Positions 56,496-64,000 of a stretch of DNA of 64,000 nt are shown here, piece by piece (within the stretch, counting starts at the first letter, position 1; each line of letters starts with the position of its first letter). Under the pieces are notes generated by a model. It saw nothing but the letters and a program-made list of their open reading frames with translations, did not search any database and had not been told where the DNA came from. This DNA comes from Pseudomonas songnenensis. Lineage in GTDB: Bacteria > Pseudomonadota > Gammaproteobacteria > Pseudomonadales > Pseudomonadaceae. Location: the NCBI RefSeq assembly GCF_003696315.1, contig NZ_RFFN01000001.1, forward strand, positions 310,001-374,000, read 5' to 3'. The position numbers and the translations under genes were made by a program.

Positions 56496-57476
56496 TTATT
56501 TCTTGGCCTTGCGCAGCTCGTCCTTGAACTGCATGAAGTCCTCGCGGGTCTTGGCCAGGATTTGCTTGGCTTCGTCGGTGCCGTAGTAGGCCACCGGCTG
56601 CTTGAATTTCTTCAAGTCCTCGGCGTACTCGGGGATTTCGGTGATCTGCTTCATCAGGTCGGCCATCTTCTTCACGATGGCCGGGTCGGTGCCCTTCGGG
56701 AAGGCCACCACGTACGGCTTGTCCATGGTGATGTCCAGGCCCTGCTCCTTTAGCGTCGGCACGTCGCCGAGCAGTGGGTTGCGCTCGTCGTTGGGCTGGC
56801 CGAGGGCGACCATCTGCCCGCCGCTGACGTAGTCCTGCACCGAGCCGTAGGTGATCGCGCCGAGGTCGAGACGACCGCCGAGCATGCCCACCACGCGGTC
56901 GGACACGGTGCCGCCGTCGACCATCTTCAGCTTGGTGTCGGTCAGCTTCTCCAGCATCAGCCCCTGCACGTGGGAGAAGCTGCCCATCTCGGTGCCATAG
57001 GTGACGCTGCCCGGCTTGGCCTTCGACTTGTCGATCAGGTCCTGCATGCTGGTCACGCCGGACTGCTTGGAGGCGACGAACACGGTGCTCTTGTCGACGC
57101 CGGCGATGCAGGACACGTCGAAGGTATCAAAGCTGTCCTCGGTGAGGCCGGCGACCTCGTTGACGATCAGCTGCCCCGGGTGGGTGAAGAGAATGGTGTT
57201 GCCATCGGCCGCCGCGCCCTTGACCTGCTCGGCGGCCAGCGTGCCGCCGCCGCCAGCGATATTGGTCACCACCATGCTCTTGCCGGTGATCTGGTTGAAG
57301 TACTTGGCCATGGTGCGGGCATTGAAGTCGGTGTCGCCGCCGGGGTTGGCGATCACCACCACCTGCACGGGGCGGGTCGGCCATTTCACCTCGGCGGCCA
57401 TCGTGGTGGAGGCGGCGGCGAGACCGGCGATGCCGACGAGGGCGGAAAGCAGGGAGGCGCGGAATATTGTTTTCAT
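56496..57476 (-). CDS. tctC: Tripartite tricarboxylate transporter binding protein (TctC)
   Basis: A 326-residue periplasmic protein with signal peptide (FRASLLSALVGIAGLAAAST) and the TctC opening WPTRPVQVVVIANPGGDTDF, then VTNIAGGGGTLAAEQV, and LDLGAITYGSVQDYVSGG. Start ATG 57476 follows GGAG. It captures the carboxylate for TctAB. It lies 28 bases downstream of the glucarate dehydratase gene. Confidence 0.92.
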   Translation of the reverse strand: MKTIFRASLLSALVGIAGLAAASTTMAAEVKWPTRPVQVVVIANPGGDTDFNARTMAKYFNQITGKSMVVTNIAGGGGTLAAEQVKGAAADGNTILFTHPGQLIVNEVAGLTEDSFDTFDVSCIAGVDKSTVFVASKQSGVTSMQDLIDKSKAKPGSVTYGTEMGSFSHVQGLMLEKLTDTKLKMVDGGTVSDRVVGMLGGRLDLGAITYGSVQDYVSGGQMVALGQPNDERNPLLGDVPTLKEQGLDITMDKPYVVAFPKGTDPAIVKKMADLMKQITEIPEYAEDLKKFKQPVAYYGTDEAKQILAKTREDFMQFKDELRKAKK

Positions 57477-57504
57477 TGGAGTTCTCCGGGTTTGGTCTGC
57501 GGGT

Positions 57505-58896
57505 TCAGGTATTGCGGCCGAGGCTGGGTTTCTTCGGGTCATAGGTCCAGCCAGGCACCAGGTAACGCATCGCCATGGCGTCGTCGCGGGCGCCGCTGGC
57601 GACCTTCTTGTACAACTCGTGGGCGGCCATGATCCGGTCCATGTCCGGCTCGATACCCAGGCCCGGGCGCTCGGGCACGCGCACCTGGCCGTCGACGATC
57701 TGCAGTGGCTCGCGGGTCAGGCGCTCCTGGCCTTCCTGCCAGATCCAGTGGGTGTCGATGGCGGTGATACGGCCCGGTGCAGCGGCCGCGGCATGGGTGA
57801 ACATGGCCAGCGAGACGTCGAAATGGTTGTTCGAATGCGAGCCCCAGGTCAGGCCGAACTGCTCGCACATCTGCGCCAGGCGCACCGAGCCCTGCATGGT
57901 CCAGAAGTGCGGGTCGGCGAGCGGGATGTCGACCGACTCCAGGCGCAGCGAGTGGCCCATCTGCCGCCAGTCGGTGGCGACCATGTTGGTGGCGGTGGGA
58001 ATGCCGGTGGCGCGCTTGAACTCGGCCATTATTTCGCGGCCGGAATAGCCGTTCTCCGGGCCGCAGGGGTCCTCGGCGTAGGCCAGCAGGTGGCCCTGGC
58101 CCTTGCACAGGGCGATGGCCTCGTCCAGCGACCAGGCGCCGTTGGGGTCGAGGGTGACGCGGGCATCGGGGAAGCGCGCCTTGATCGCGGCGATGGCCTG
58201 CATCTCCTCCGCGCCCCGCATCACGCCGCCCTTGAGCTTGAAGTCGGCGAAGCCGTAGCGCGCTGCGGCGGCCTCGGCCAGACGGGCGATCGCGTCAGGG
58301 GTCAGCGCCTGCTGATGGCGCAGGTGGTACCAATCCTCACCGGTGCTGGCCAGATAGGGCAGGTCGGTGCGCTGGCGATCGCCTATATAGAAGAGGTAGG
58401 CGAGCATCGGCACCGCGTCACGTTGCTGACCGCTGCCCAGCAGCTCGGCTACCGGCACCTGCAGGTGCTGGCCGAGCAGGTCGAGCAGCGCGGCCTCGAC
58501 CGCGGTGATGACGTTGTCCAGGCGCAGGTTGATCTCGTGCGGCTGGCGCAGCACGGCGGCCTCGGCTTCGGAGGTCACCTCGTGGCGGGTTGCTTGCGGT
58601 GTACCGGCGGCGTTGCCGGCGATGGCGCTGCGCAGGCTGTTGAGCGTGCGGTTGTAAAGGCCGATCGGCTGGCCGATGACCAGCGGCCGGCAGCGCTCCA
58701 GCGCCTGGAGGATGCCTTCGCCACCCGGCACTTCGCCGATGCCGGTGTTGCCGGCATTGTCGGTGAGCAGCACCAGGTTGCGGGTGAAGTAGGGAGCGTG
58801 GGCGCCGCAGAGGTTGAGCAGCATGCTGTCGTGGCCGGCCACCGGGATGACCTGCATGCTCTGGACGCGGGGTGTTGCACTGAACGTCTGGCTCAT
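57505..58896 (-). CDS. Glucarate dehydratase family protein, paralog 1
   Basis: A 463-residue enolase-superfamily protein of the glucarate-dehydratase group: [17 protein letters not shown], the base Lys in [21 protein letters not shown] (metal Asp), [28 protein letters not shown], and [12 protein letters not shown] with the catalytic His. The catalytic set looks intact, so it is not clearly a GudX-type inactive relative. Leads gudD-tctCBA. Start ATG 58896 follows GGAGGCC. Compared with the copy at 61855 it has a 20-residue insertion near residue 85-125 and a longer C-terminus. Confidence 0.88.
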   Translation of the reverse strand: MSQTFSATPRVQSMQVIPVAGHDSMLLNLCGAHAPYFTRNLVLLTDNAGNTGIGEVPGGEGILQALERCRPLVIGQPIGLYNRTLNSLRSAIAGNAAGTPQATRHEVTSEAEAAVLRQPHEINLRLDNVITAVEAALLDLLGQHLQVPVAELLGSGQQRDAVPMLAYLFYIGDRQRTDLPYLASTGEDWYHLRHQQALTPDAIARLAEAAAARYGFADFKLKGGVMRGAEEMQAIAAIKARFPDARVTLDPNGAWSLDEAIALCKGQGHLLAYAEDPCGPENGYSGREIMAEFKRATGIPTATNMVATDWRQMGHSLRLESVDIPLADPHFWTMQGSVRLAQMCEQFGLTWGSHSNNHFDVSLAMFTHAAAAAPGRITAIDTHWIWQEGQERLTREPLQIVDGQVRVPERPGLGIEPDMDRIMAAHELYKKVASGARDDAMAMRYLVPGWTYDPKKPSLGRNT

Positions 58897-59062
58897 TGTG
58901 CGCGGCCTCCGCTGCAGGCGAGGCGAGCGACCGGGGTGGGCGCTGTGCGCGCATCTGCCGAGGCAGCGCAGCGGATGGCGTTGTTGGCAGCCAGCGGCTG
59001 CGCAGGGGACGGGCAATTGCGGAACATGTCCGGGGCCTCGCTATTGTTATTGTGGTCATAGG

Positions 59063-59076
59063 TCGTCGTACGACTA
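59063..59076. promoter_or_regulatory. Candidate operator (site 2)
   Basis: TCGTCGTACGACTA contains the perfect palindrome GTCGTACGAC. On the complementary strand (TAGTCGTACGACGA) it matches the site-3 element with three transitions. It lies about 170 bases before the leftward gudD paralog. Confidence 0.5.
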
Positions 59077-59265
59077 CGGAGGATTTTTTACAGTTCGCTA
59101 CGTCACCTGTCAAACGAAATCATCAGTGCATTCAGCTGGGTTGGCTGTGGCTGCTTATGCCTTTAAGCAGCAGACTTTGCACAGATTGCCCTGGCCGGGC
59201 GAGTGAAAGGCATTTCGCTTTCAGCACTGAAGAAAATGCGCAGAAAAAACGGTTGGACTATTTTT

Positions 59266-59279
59266 AGTTGTACGATAAC
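59266..59279. promoter_or_regulatory. Candidate operator (site 3)
   Basis: AGTTGTACGATAAC is the exact reverse complement of 42340-42353 and lies 57 bases before the kdgD start. Confidence 0.6.
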
Positions 59280-59336
59280 GTATCTCAAGGCTGATGCCCT
59301 TGTACCTCAACAACACGCATTCAGGATGCTCGAATA

Positions 59337-60248
59337 ATGAACCCACAAGAATTGAAGGCCATCCTCTCGTCCGGCCTGCTGTCGTTCCCGGTCACCGACT
59401 TCGACGCGCAGGGCGACTTCAATCGCGCCGGCTACGTCAAGCGCCTGGAATGGCTCGGCCCCTACGGTGCCTCGGCGCTGTTCGCTGCCGGTGGCACCGG
59501 CGAGTTCTTCTCGCTGGAGCCGCGCGAGTACAGCGAGATCATCAAGACCGCCGTTGATACCTGCGCCGGCACCGTGCCGATTCTCGCCGGCGTCGGTGGT
59601 CCGACCCGCCTGGCCATTCAGATGGCGCAGGAAGCCGAGCGCCTGGGTGCCAAGGGTCTGCTGCTGCTGCCGCACTACCTCACCGAGGCCAGCCAGGAAG
59701 GCGTCGCCCTGCATGTCGAGCAGGTTTGCAAGTCGGTGAACATCGGCGTGGTGGTCTACAACCGCAACGTCTGCCGCCTGACCGCGACGCACCTGGAGCA
59801 GCTGGCCGAGCGCTGCCCGAACCTGATCGGCTACAAGGATGGTCTGGGCGATATCGAGCTGATGGTGTCGATCCGCCGCCGCCTCGGTGAGCGCTTCAGC
59901 TATCTCGGTGGCCTGCCGACCGCGGAAGTCTATGCCGCGGCCTACAAGGCGCTAGGCGTGCCGGTGTATTCCTCGGCGGTGTTCAACTTCATTCCGAAGA
60001 CCGCCATGGACTTCTACAAGGCCATCGCCCGCGAGGATCACGAAACCGTCGGCAAGCTGATCGACGATTTCTTCCTGCCGTATCTGGACATCCGCAATCG
60101 CTGCAAGGGCTACGCGGTCAGCATCGTCAAGGCCGGCGCCCGCATTTCCGGCTACGACGCCGGCCCGGTGCGCGCGCCGCTGACCGAGCTGAAGCCCGAC
60201 GAATACGAGCGTCTGGCGGTGCTGATCGAGAAGCAGGGCGCCCAGTAA
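59337..60248 (+). CDS. kdgD: 5-dehydro-4-deoxyglucarate dehydratase
   Basis: A 303-residue DapA-superfamily lyase. [16 protein letters not shown] (about 46-61) and [11 protein letters not shown] (about 139) carry the usual Thr/Tyr residues, and the Schiff-base Lys is in [11 protein letters not shown] (about 167). It decarboxylates and dehydrates 5-keto-4-deoxyglucarate to alpha-ketoglutarate semialdehyde. First gene of kdgD-ALDH-gudD-garD. ATG follows CAGGA. Confidence 0.94.
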   Translation: MNPQELKAILSSGLLSFPVTDFDAQGDFNRAGYVKRLEWLGPYGASALFAAGGTGEFFSLEPREYSEIIKTAVDTCAGTVPILAGVGGPTRLAIQMAQEAERLGAKGLLLLPHYLTEASQEGVALHVEQVCKSVNIGVVVYNRNVCRLTATHLEQLAERCPNLIGYKDGLGDIELMVSIRRRLGERFSYLGGLPTAEVYAAAYKALGVPVYSSAVFNFIPKTAMDFYKAIAREDHETVGKLIDDFFLPYLDIRNRCKGYAVSIVKAGARISGYDAGPVRAPLTELKPDEYERLAVLIEKQGAQ

Positions 60249-60318
60249 GCCTTTCCGGAATCGCCCCGGCGCCGCCCTGCGCAATGGCTGCGCCGGGCAT
60301 CATCAGAGGACACTTTGC

Positions 60319-61761
60319 ATGGCTGACGTACAACGCTACGACAACTACATCGACGGCCAGTGGGTCGGCTCGGATCGCTACCAGGCCAACACCAATCCGT
60401 CCGACCTCTCTGACGTGATCGGCGAATACGCCCAGGCCGATGCCGGGCAGGTCGAGCAGGCCGTCGCCGCCGCCCGCCGCGCCTTTCCGGCCTGGGCCAC
60501 CTTCGGCATCCAGGCGCGCGCCGATGCGCTGGAAAAGGTCGGCCTGGAAATCCTCGCCCGCCGTGAAGAGCTCGGCACGCTGCTGGCCCGCGAAGAGGGC
60601 AAGACCCTCCCGGAAGCCATCGGCGAAGTCGCCCGTGCCGGCAACATCTTCAAGTACTTCGCCGGCGAATGCCTGCGCCAGGCTGGCGAGACGCTGCAGT
60701 CGGTGCGCCCCGGTGTTGGTGTTGAAGTGACTCGCGAACCCCTCGGCGTGATTGGCCTGATTACGCCTTGGAACTTCCCCATCGCCATCCCCGCCTGGAA
60801 GATCGCCCCGGCGCTGGCCTTCGGCAACTGTGTGGTGATCAAGCCGGCCGACCTGGTACCGGGCTGCGCCTGGGCCATCGCCGAAATCATCTCCCGCGCG
60901 GGCTTCCCGGCCGGCGTGTTCAACCTGGTGATGGGCCGCGGCCGTGAAGTCGGCGAGGCCATCGTCAATGCCAGGGACGTCGACGCCGTGACCTTCACCG
61001 GTTCGGTCGGCGTCGGTCGCGGCATCGCCCAGGCCTGCGTGGCGCGCGGCGCCAAGGTGCAGCTGGAGATGGGCGGCAAGAACCCGCAGATCGTGCTGGA
61101 CGACGCCGACCTCAAGGTCGCCGTCGAGCTGTGCACCCAGAGCGCCTTCTACTCCACCGGCCAGCGCTGCACGGCGTCGAGCCGCATCATCGTCACCGAG
61201 GGCATCTACGACCGCTTCGTCGAGGCGATGGTCGAGCGCATCAGCAAGATCAAGGTCGGCCCGGCGCTGGAGCAGGGCGTGGACGTCGGCCCCGTGGTGT
61301 CCCAGGCCCAGCTGGAGCAGGACCTGCGCTACATCGAGATCGGCAAGCAGGAAGGCGCGCGCCTGGCCTGTGGCGGCGAGCGGGTCAAATGTGGCACCGA
61401 GGGCTACTTCCTGGCGCCTACGCTGTTCGTCGACAGCAACCCGAGCATGCGCATCAGCCGTGAAGAGATATTCGGTCCGGTGGCCAACGTGGTGAAGGTC
61501 AAGGACTACGACGAGGCGCTGGCGATGGCCAACGACACCGAATTCGGCCTGTCCGCCGGTATCTGCACCACCTCGCTGAAGTACGCCAACCACTTCAAGC
61601 GCCACGCCCAGGCCGGCATGGTGATGATCAACCTGCCCACCGCCGGGGTGGACTACCACGTGCCCTTCGGCGGCCGCAAAGGCTCGTCCTATGGGCCGCG
61701 CGAACAGGGCCGCTACGCCCAGGAGTTCTACACCACGGTGAAGACCACCTACATCGGTTGA
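60319..61761 (+). CDS. Alpha-ketoglutarate semialdehyde (2,5-dioxovalerate) dehydrogenase
   Basis: A 480-residue aldehyde dehydrogenase: LITPWNFPIAIPAWKIAPAL (about 149-168), FTGSVGVGRGIA, catalytic Glu in QLEMGGKNPQ and Cys in STGQRCTASSR. Position after kdgD defines its role: it oxidises alpha-ketoglutarate semialdehyde to 2-oxoglutarate with NAD(P)+. Start ATG follows GAGGAC. Confidence 0.92.
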   Translation: MADVQRYDNYIDGQWVGSDRYQANTNPSDLSDVIGEYAQADAGQVEQAVAAARRAFPAWATFGIQARADALEKVGLEILARREELGTLLAREEGKTLPEAIGEVARAGNIFKYFAGECLRQAGETLQSVRPGVGVEVTREPLGVIGLITPWNFPIAIPAWKIAPALAFGNCVVIKPADLVPGCAWAIAEIISRAGFPAGVFNLVMGRGREVGEAIVNARDVDAVTFTGSVGVGRGIAQACVARGAKVQLEMGGKNPQIVLDDADLKVAVELCTQSAFYSTGQRCTASSRIIVTEGIYDRFVEAMVERISKIKVGPALEQGVDVGPVVSQAQLEQDLRYIEIGKQEGARLACGGERVKCGTEGYFLAPTLFVDSNPSMRISREEIFGPVANVVKVKDYDEALAMANDTEFGLSAGICTTSLKYANHFKRHAQAGMVMINLPTAGVDYHVPFGGRKGSSYGPREQGRYAQEFYTTVKTTYIG

Positions 61762-61802
61762 GGTGAAAGCCGGTCGAAAGGCCGCGCTGCGAAACTGCGT
61801 AA

Positions 61803-61823
61803 CGGCGCCCCGCGCGGGCGCCG
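61803..61823 (+). other. GC-rich hairpin in the operon
   Basis: CGGCGCCC / GGGCGCCG with a five-base loop, between the dehydrogenase and gudD genes. No T run; may tune expression of downstream genes. Confidence 0.4.
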
Positions 61824-61854
61824 CATCCCCGACAAGAACAACAGAGGGACACCC

Positions 61855-63195
61855 ATGACCATTGCCGCAACGGGCACGCCCCGCATCACCGAACTCACCG
61901 TCGTGCCCGTCGCCGGGCAGGACAGCATGCTGATGAACCTCAGCGGCGCCCATGGGCCCTGGTTCACCCGCAACATCCTCATCCTCAGGGACAGCGCCGG
62001 TCATATTGGCGTCGGCGAGGTGCCGGGCGGCGAAGCCATTCGCCAGACCCTGGAAGACGCCCGCGCCCTGCTGGTCGGCGAACCCATCGGCCAGTACAAC
62101 GCGCTGCTCAACCGTGCGCGCCGCGCCTTCGCCGACCGCGACGCCGGCGGCCGCGGCCTGCAGACCTTCGACCTGCGCATCGCCATTCATGCCGTTACCG
62201 CGCTGGAGTCGGCGCTGCTCGACCTGCTCGGCCAGCACCTTGAGGTGCCGGTCGCCGCCCTGCTCGGCGATGGTCAGCAGCGCGACGAAGTGGAAATGCT
62301 CGGCTACCTGTTCTTCATCGGTGATCGCAACAGGACCGACCTTGGCTACCGCGACGAATCCAGCGCCGACGACGCCTGGTTCCGCCTGCGCAACGAGGAG
62401 GCGATGACGCCGGAGCGCATCGTCCGCCAGGCCGAGGCGGCCTACGAGCGCTACGGCTTCAAGGACTTCAAGCTCAAGGGCGGCGTGCTGCGCGGCGAAG
62501 AGGAAGTCGAGGCGATCCGCGCCCTGGCCCAGCGCTTCCCCGACGCCCGCGTGACGCTGGACCCCAACGGCGCCTGGTCGCTGGACGAAGCCATCGGCCT
62601 GTGCCGCGACCTGCACGGTGTGCTGGCCTATGCCGAAGACCCCTGCGGTGCCGAGAACGGCTATTCCGGCCGCGAGGTGATGGCCGAATTCCGCCGCGCC
62701 ACCGGCCTGCCCACCGCGACCAACATGATCGCCACCGACTGGCGGCAGATGAGCCACACGGTGCAGCTGAACTCGGTGGACATCCCGCTGGCCGACCCGC
62801 ATTTCTGGACCATGGCCGGGTCCGTGCGCGTGGCGCAGATGTGCGCCGACTTCGGTCTGACCTGGGGCTCGCACTCGAACAACCACTTCGACATCTCCCT
62901 GGCGATGTTCACCCACGTGGCAGCCGCCGCGCCGGGTCGCGTCACCGCCATCGACACCCATTGGATCTGGCAGGACGGGCAGCACCTGACCCTCGAGCCG
63001 CTGAAGATCGTCGGCGGCAAGGTCTCGGTGCCGCAGAAGCCGGGGCTGGGCGTCGAGCTGGACTGGGATGCCTTGCGCAAGGCGCATGCGCTGTACAAGG
63101 AAAAAGGCCTGGGCGCCCGCGATGACGCCATCGCCATGCAGTACCTGATCTCCAACTGGACCTTCAACAACAAGAAGCCCTGCATGGTGCGATAA
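61855..63195 (+). CDS. gudD: Glucarate dehydratase, paralog 2
   Basis: A 446-residue glucarate dehydratase with the same motif set as the protein at 57505: [87 protein letters not shown]. Length is nearer the E. coli GudD (446), which makes it the better gudD candidate. Converts glucarate to 5-keto-4-deoxyglucarate. In operon after the dehydrogenase, 93 bases apart; ATG follows AGAGGGA. Confidence 0.93.
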   Translation: MTIAATGTPRITELTVVPVAGQDSMLMNLSGAHGPWFTRNILILRDSAGHIGVGEVPGGEAIRQTLEDARALLVGEPIGQYNALLNRARRAFADRDAGGRGLQTFDLRIAIHAVTALESALLDLLGQHLEVPVAALLGDGQQRDEVEMLGYLFFIGDRNRTDLGYRDESSADDAWFRLRNEEAMTPERIVRQAEAAYERYGFKDFKLKGGVLRGEEEVEAIRALAQRFPDARVTLDPNGAWSLDEAIGLCRDLHGVLAYAEDPCGAENGYSGREVMAEFRRATGLPTATNMIATDWRQMSHTVQLNSVDIPLADPHFWTMAGSVRVAQMCADFGLTWGSHSNNHFDISLAMFTHVAAAAPGRVTAIDTHWIWQDGQHLTLEPLKIVGGKVSVPQKPGLGVELDWDALRKAHALYKEKGLGARDDAIAMQYLISNWTFNNKKPCMVR

Positions 63196-63216
63196 GCCAC
63201 GCTTGCCGGGTGAGGC

Positions 63217-63240
63217 GGTGGATGGCTTCGGCCATCCACC
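63217..63240. repeat. REP-like hairpin, copy 2
   Basis: Perfect 10-base-pair stem GGTGGATGGC / GCCATCCACC around loop TTCG, closed C-TTCG-G, an exceptionally stable RNA loop. It resembles the hairpin at 9752-9784. It lies in the gudD-garD gap. Confidence 0.6.
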
Positions 63241-63293
63241 CTACGACTAGTGATCGCACCCACAGAACAACAACCGGACCAACCGGAGCAGAC

Positions 63294-64000
63294 ATGAGCG
63301 AAACCGTGCAACTGATTCCCCACCAGGATTCCCCGCGCTGCATCCGCCTGAACGAGGCGGACAACGTCGCCGTGGTGGTCAATGACGGCGGCGTGCCGGT
63401 CGGCGCGCAGTTCGAGGGCGGGCTGGTCACGGTCGAGGCCGTTCCGCAGAGCCACAAGGTCGCGCTCGTCGACATCGGCATAGGCGAGCCGGTGCGCCGC
63501 TACGGGCAGATCATCGGGTTTGCCCTCGAGCCCCTGCGCCGTGGCAGCTGGGTCAAGGAAACCCAGTTGCGGATGCCCAGCGCACCACCGCTGGACAGCC
63601 TGCCGCGTGCCACCGCTGTGCCGGCTGCGCTCGAGCCGCTCGAGGGCTACACCTTCGAGGGTTACCGCAACGCCGACGGCACCGTTGGCACGCGCAACAT
63701 CCTCGGCATCAGCACCACGGTGCAGTGCGTCACCGGCGTGCTGGAGCATGCGGTCAAGCGCATCCGCGACGAGCTGCTGCCCAAGTACCCGAACGTCGAC
63801 GACGTGGTCGCCCTGACCCACAGCTACGGCTGCGGCGTGGCGATCAACGCGCGCGACGCCTACATCCCGATCCGCACCGTGCGCAACCTGGCGCGCAACC
63901 CGAACCTCGGCGGCGAAGCGCTGGTCATCAGCCTCGGCTGCGAGAAGCTGCAGGCCGAGCAGGTGATGCACGAGGGCGATCCCTCGGTGGACCTGCGTGA
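63294..64000 (+). CDS. garD: Galactarate dehydratase (partial, 3' end missing)
   Basis: About 235 codons are visible; the gene continues past the right edge. The N-terminal small domain has [21 protein letters not shown] and [23 protein letters not shown] (quoted in part), and [17 protein letters not shown] begins the main UxaA/GarD domain. The start ATG follows CCGGAG. It dehydrates galactarate to 5-keto-4-deoxygalactarate, feeding kdgD. Last visible gene of the operon. Confidence 0.92.
   Translation, partial: MSETVQLIPHQDSPRCIRLNEADNVAVVVNDGGVPVGAQFEGGLVTVEAVPQSHKVALVDIGIGEPVRRYGQIIGFALEPLRRGSWVKETQLRMPSAPPLDSLPRATAVPAALEPLEGYTFEGYRNADGTVGTRNILGISTTVQCVTGVLEHAVKRIRDELLPKYPNVDDVVALTHSYGCGVAINARDAYIPIRTVRNLARNPNLGGEALVISLGCEKLQAEQVMHEGDPSVDLR

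Larger units (their letters stand above)
58897..59336. other. Divergent promoter region of the two aldarate operons
   Basis: About 440 bases between divergent starts, no gene seen. It holds a 10-base perfect palindrome GTCGTACGAC (59065-59074) and the kdgD operator (59266-59279). An AT-rich stretch follows the latter. Confidence 0.65.

Noticed and set aside
60127-63087. A 986-codon open frame on the minus strand opposite the semialdehyde dehydrogenase and gudD genes
   Set aside because: It mirrors the third-position GC of real plus-strand genes, has the usual His/Arg/Ala-rich antisense composition and no recognisable domain.

Overview
The window is high-GC DNA with the gene content and order of a pseudomonad, most like the Pseudomonas stutzeri (Stutzerimonas) group. 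The evidence is the tkt-epd-pgk-fba run, an ArsR-methyltransferase fusion ahead of metK, a DUF3509 gene, a DUF4212/VC_2705-type symporter pair next to a CBS-nucleotidyltransferase/DnaQ-exonuclease pair, and malate synthase G. The assignment rests on gene content and remembered protein similarity; no alignment was run. No rRNA, tRNA, CRISPR array, insertion sequence or prophage gene was seen.

Left part (1-26 kb), mostly housekeeping. It holds the end of a ferric-reductase-like membrane protein, a two-gene ABC-2 exporter, and metK with a SahR-like regulator. Next comes a small accessory locus: a VioC/AsnO-like Fe(II)/2-oxoglutarate amino-acid hydroxylase, overlapping a LysE-type exporter gene, with a divergent LysR regulator. 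The tkt-epd-pgk-fba central-carbon cluster follows, carrying two small lipoprotein genes (one MliC-like) between pgk and fba. After it come a receiver protein, a methyltransferase, a DUF3509 gene with a possible sigma-54 promoter, a hemerythrin, a globin-coupled PAS-GGDEF-EAL protein, two tiny lipoproteins (one with Gly-Thr repeats), an HI0933-type flavoprotein, a periplasmic binding protein, YccS, DbpA and a secreted retropepsin-like protein.

Middle part (26-42 kb), C2 metabolism and sensing. It holds a Na+/solute symporter with its small partner, an exonuclease/nucleotidyltransferase pair, an MCP-porin-PstS-like operon bracketed by near-identical terminators, glcB, a GcvR-like ACT protein, RarD, and an SDR gene overlapping a cytoplasmic trehalase gene.

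Right part (42-64 kb), a large hexuronate/aldarate island. A FadR-type regulator lies at 42401. A leftward operon encodes uronate dehydrogenase, an aldarolactonase and a DctPQM TRAP transporter. An AzlCD exporter, a GlxA-type regulator and a thioesterase follow. A LysR gene is divergent from an L-talarate/galactarate dehydratase. A glucarate dehydratase shares an operon with a TctCBA transporter, and divergent from it runs kdgD, alpha-ketoglutarate semialdehyde dehydrogenase, a second glucarate dehydratase and garD (cut by the window end). Together these can take galacturonate or glucuronate to aldarates, then to 5-keto-4-deoxyglucarate, alpha-ketoglutarate semialdehyde and 2-oxoglutarate. A 14-base element (AGTTGTACGATAAC and its complement) occurs before the FadR-type gene and before kdgD, with a close relative before the other glucarate dehydratase operon. 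This suggests one regulon operator.
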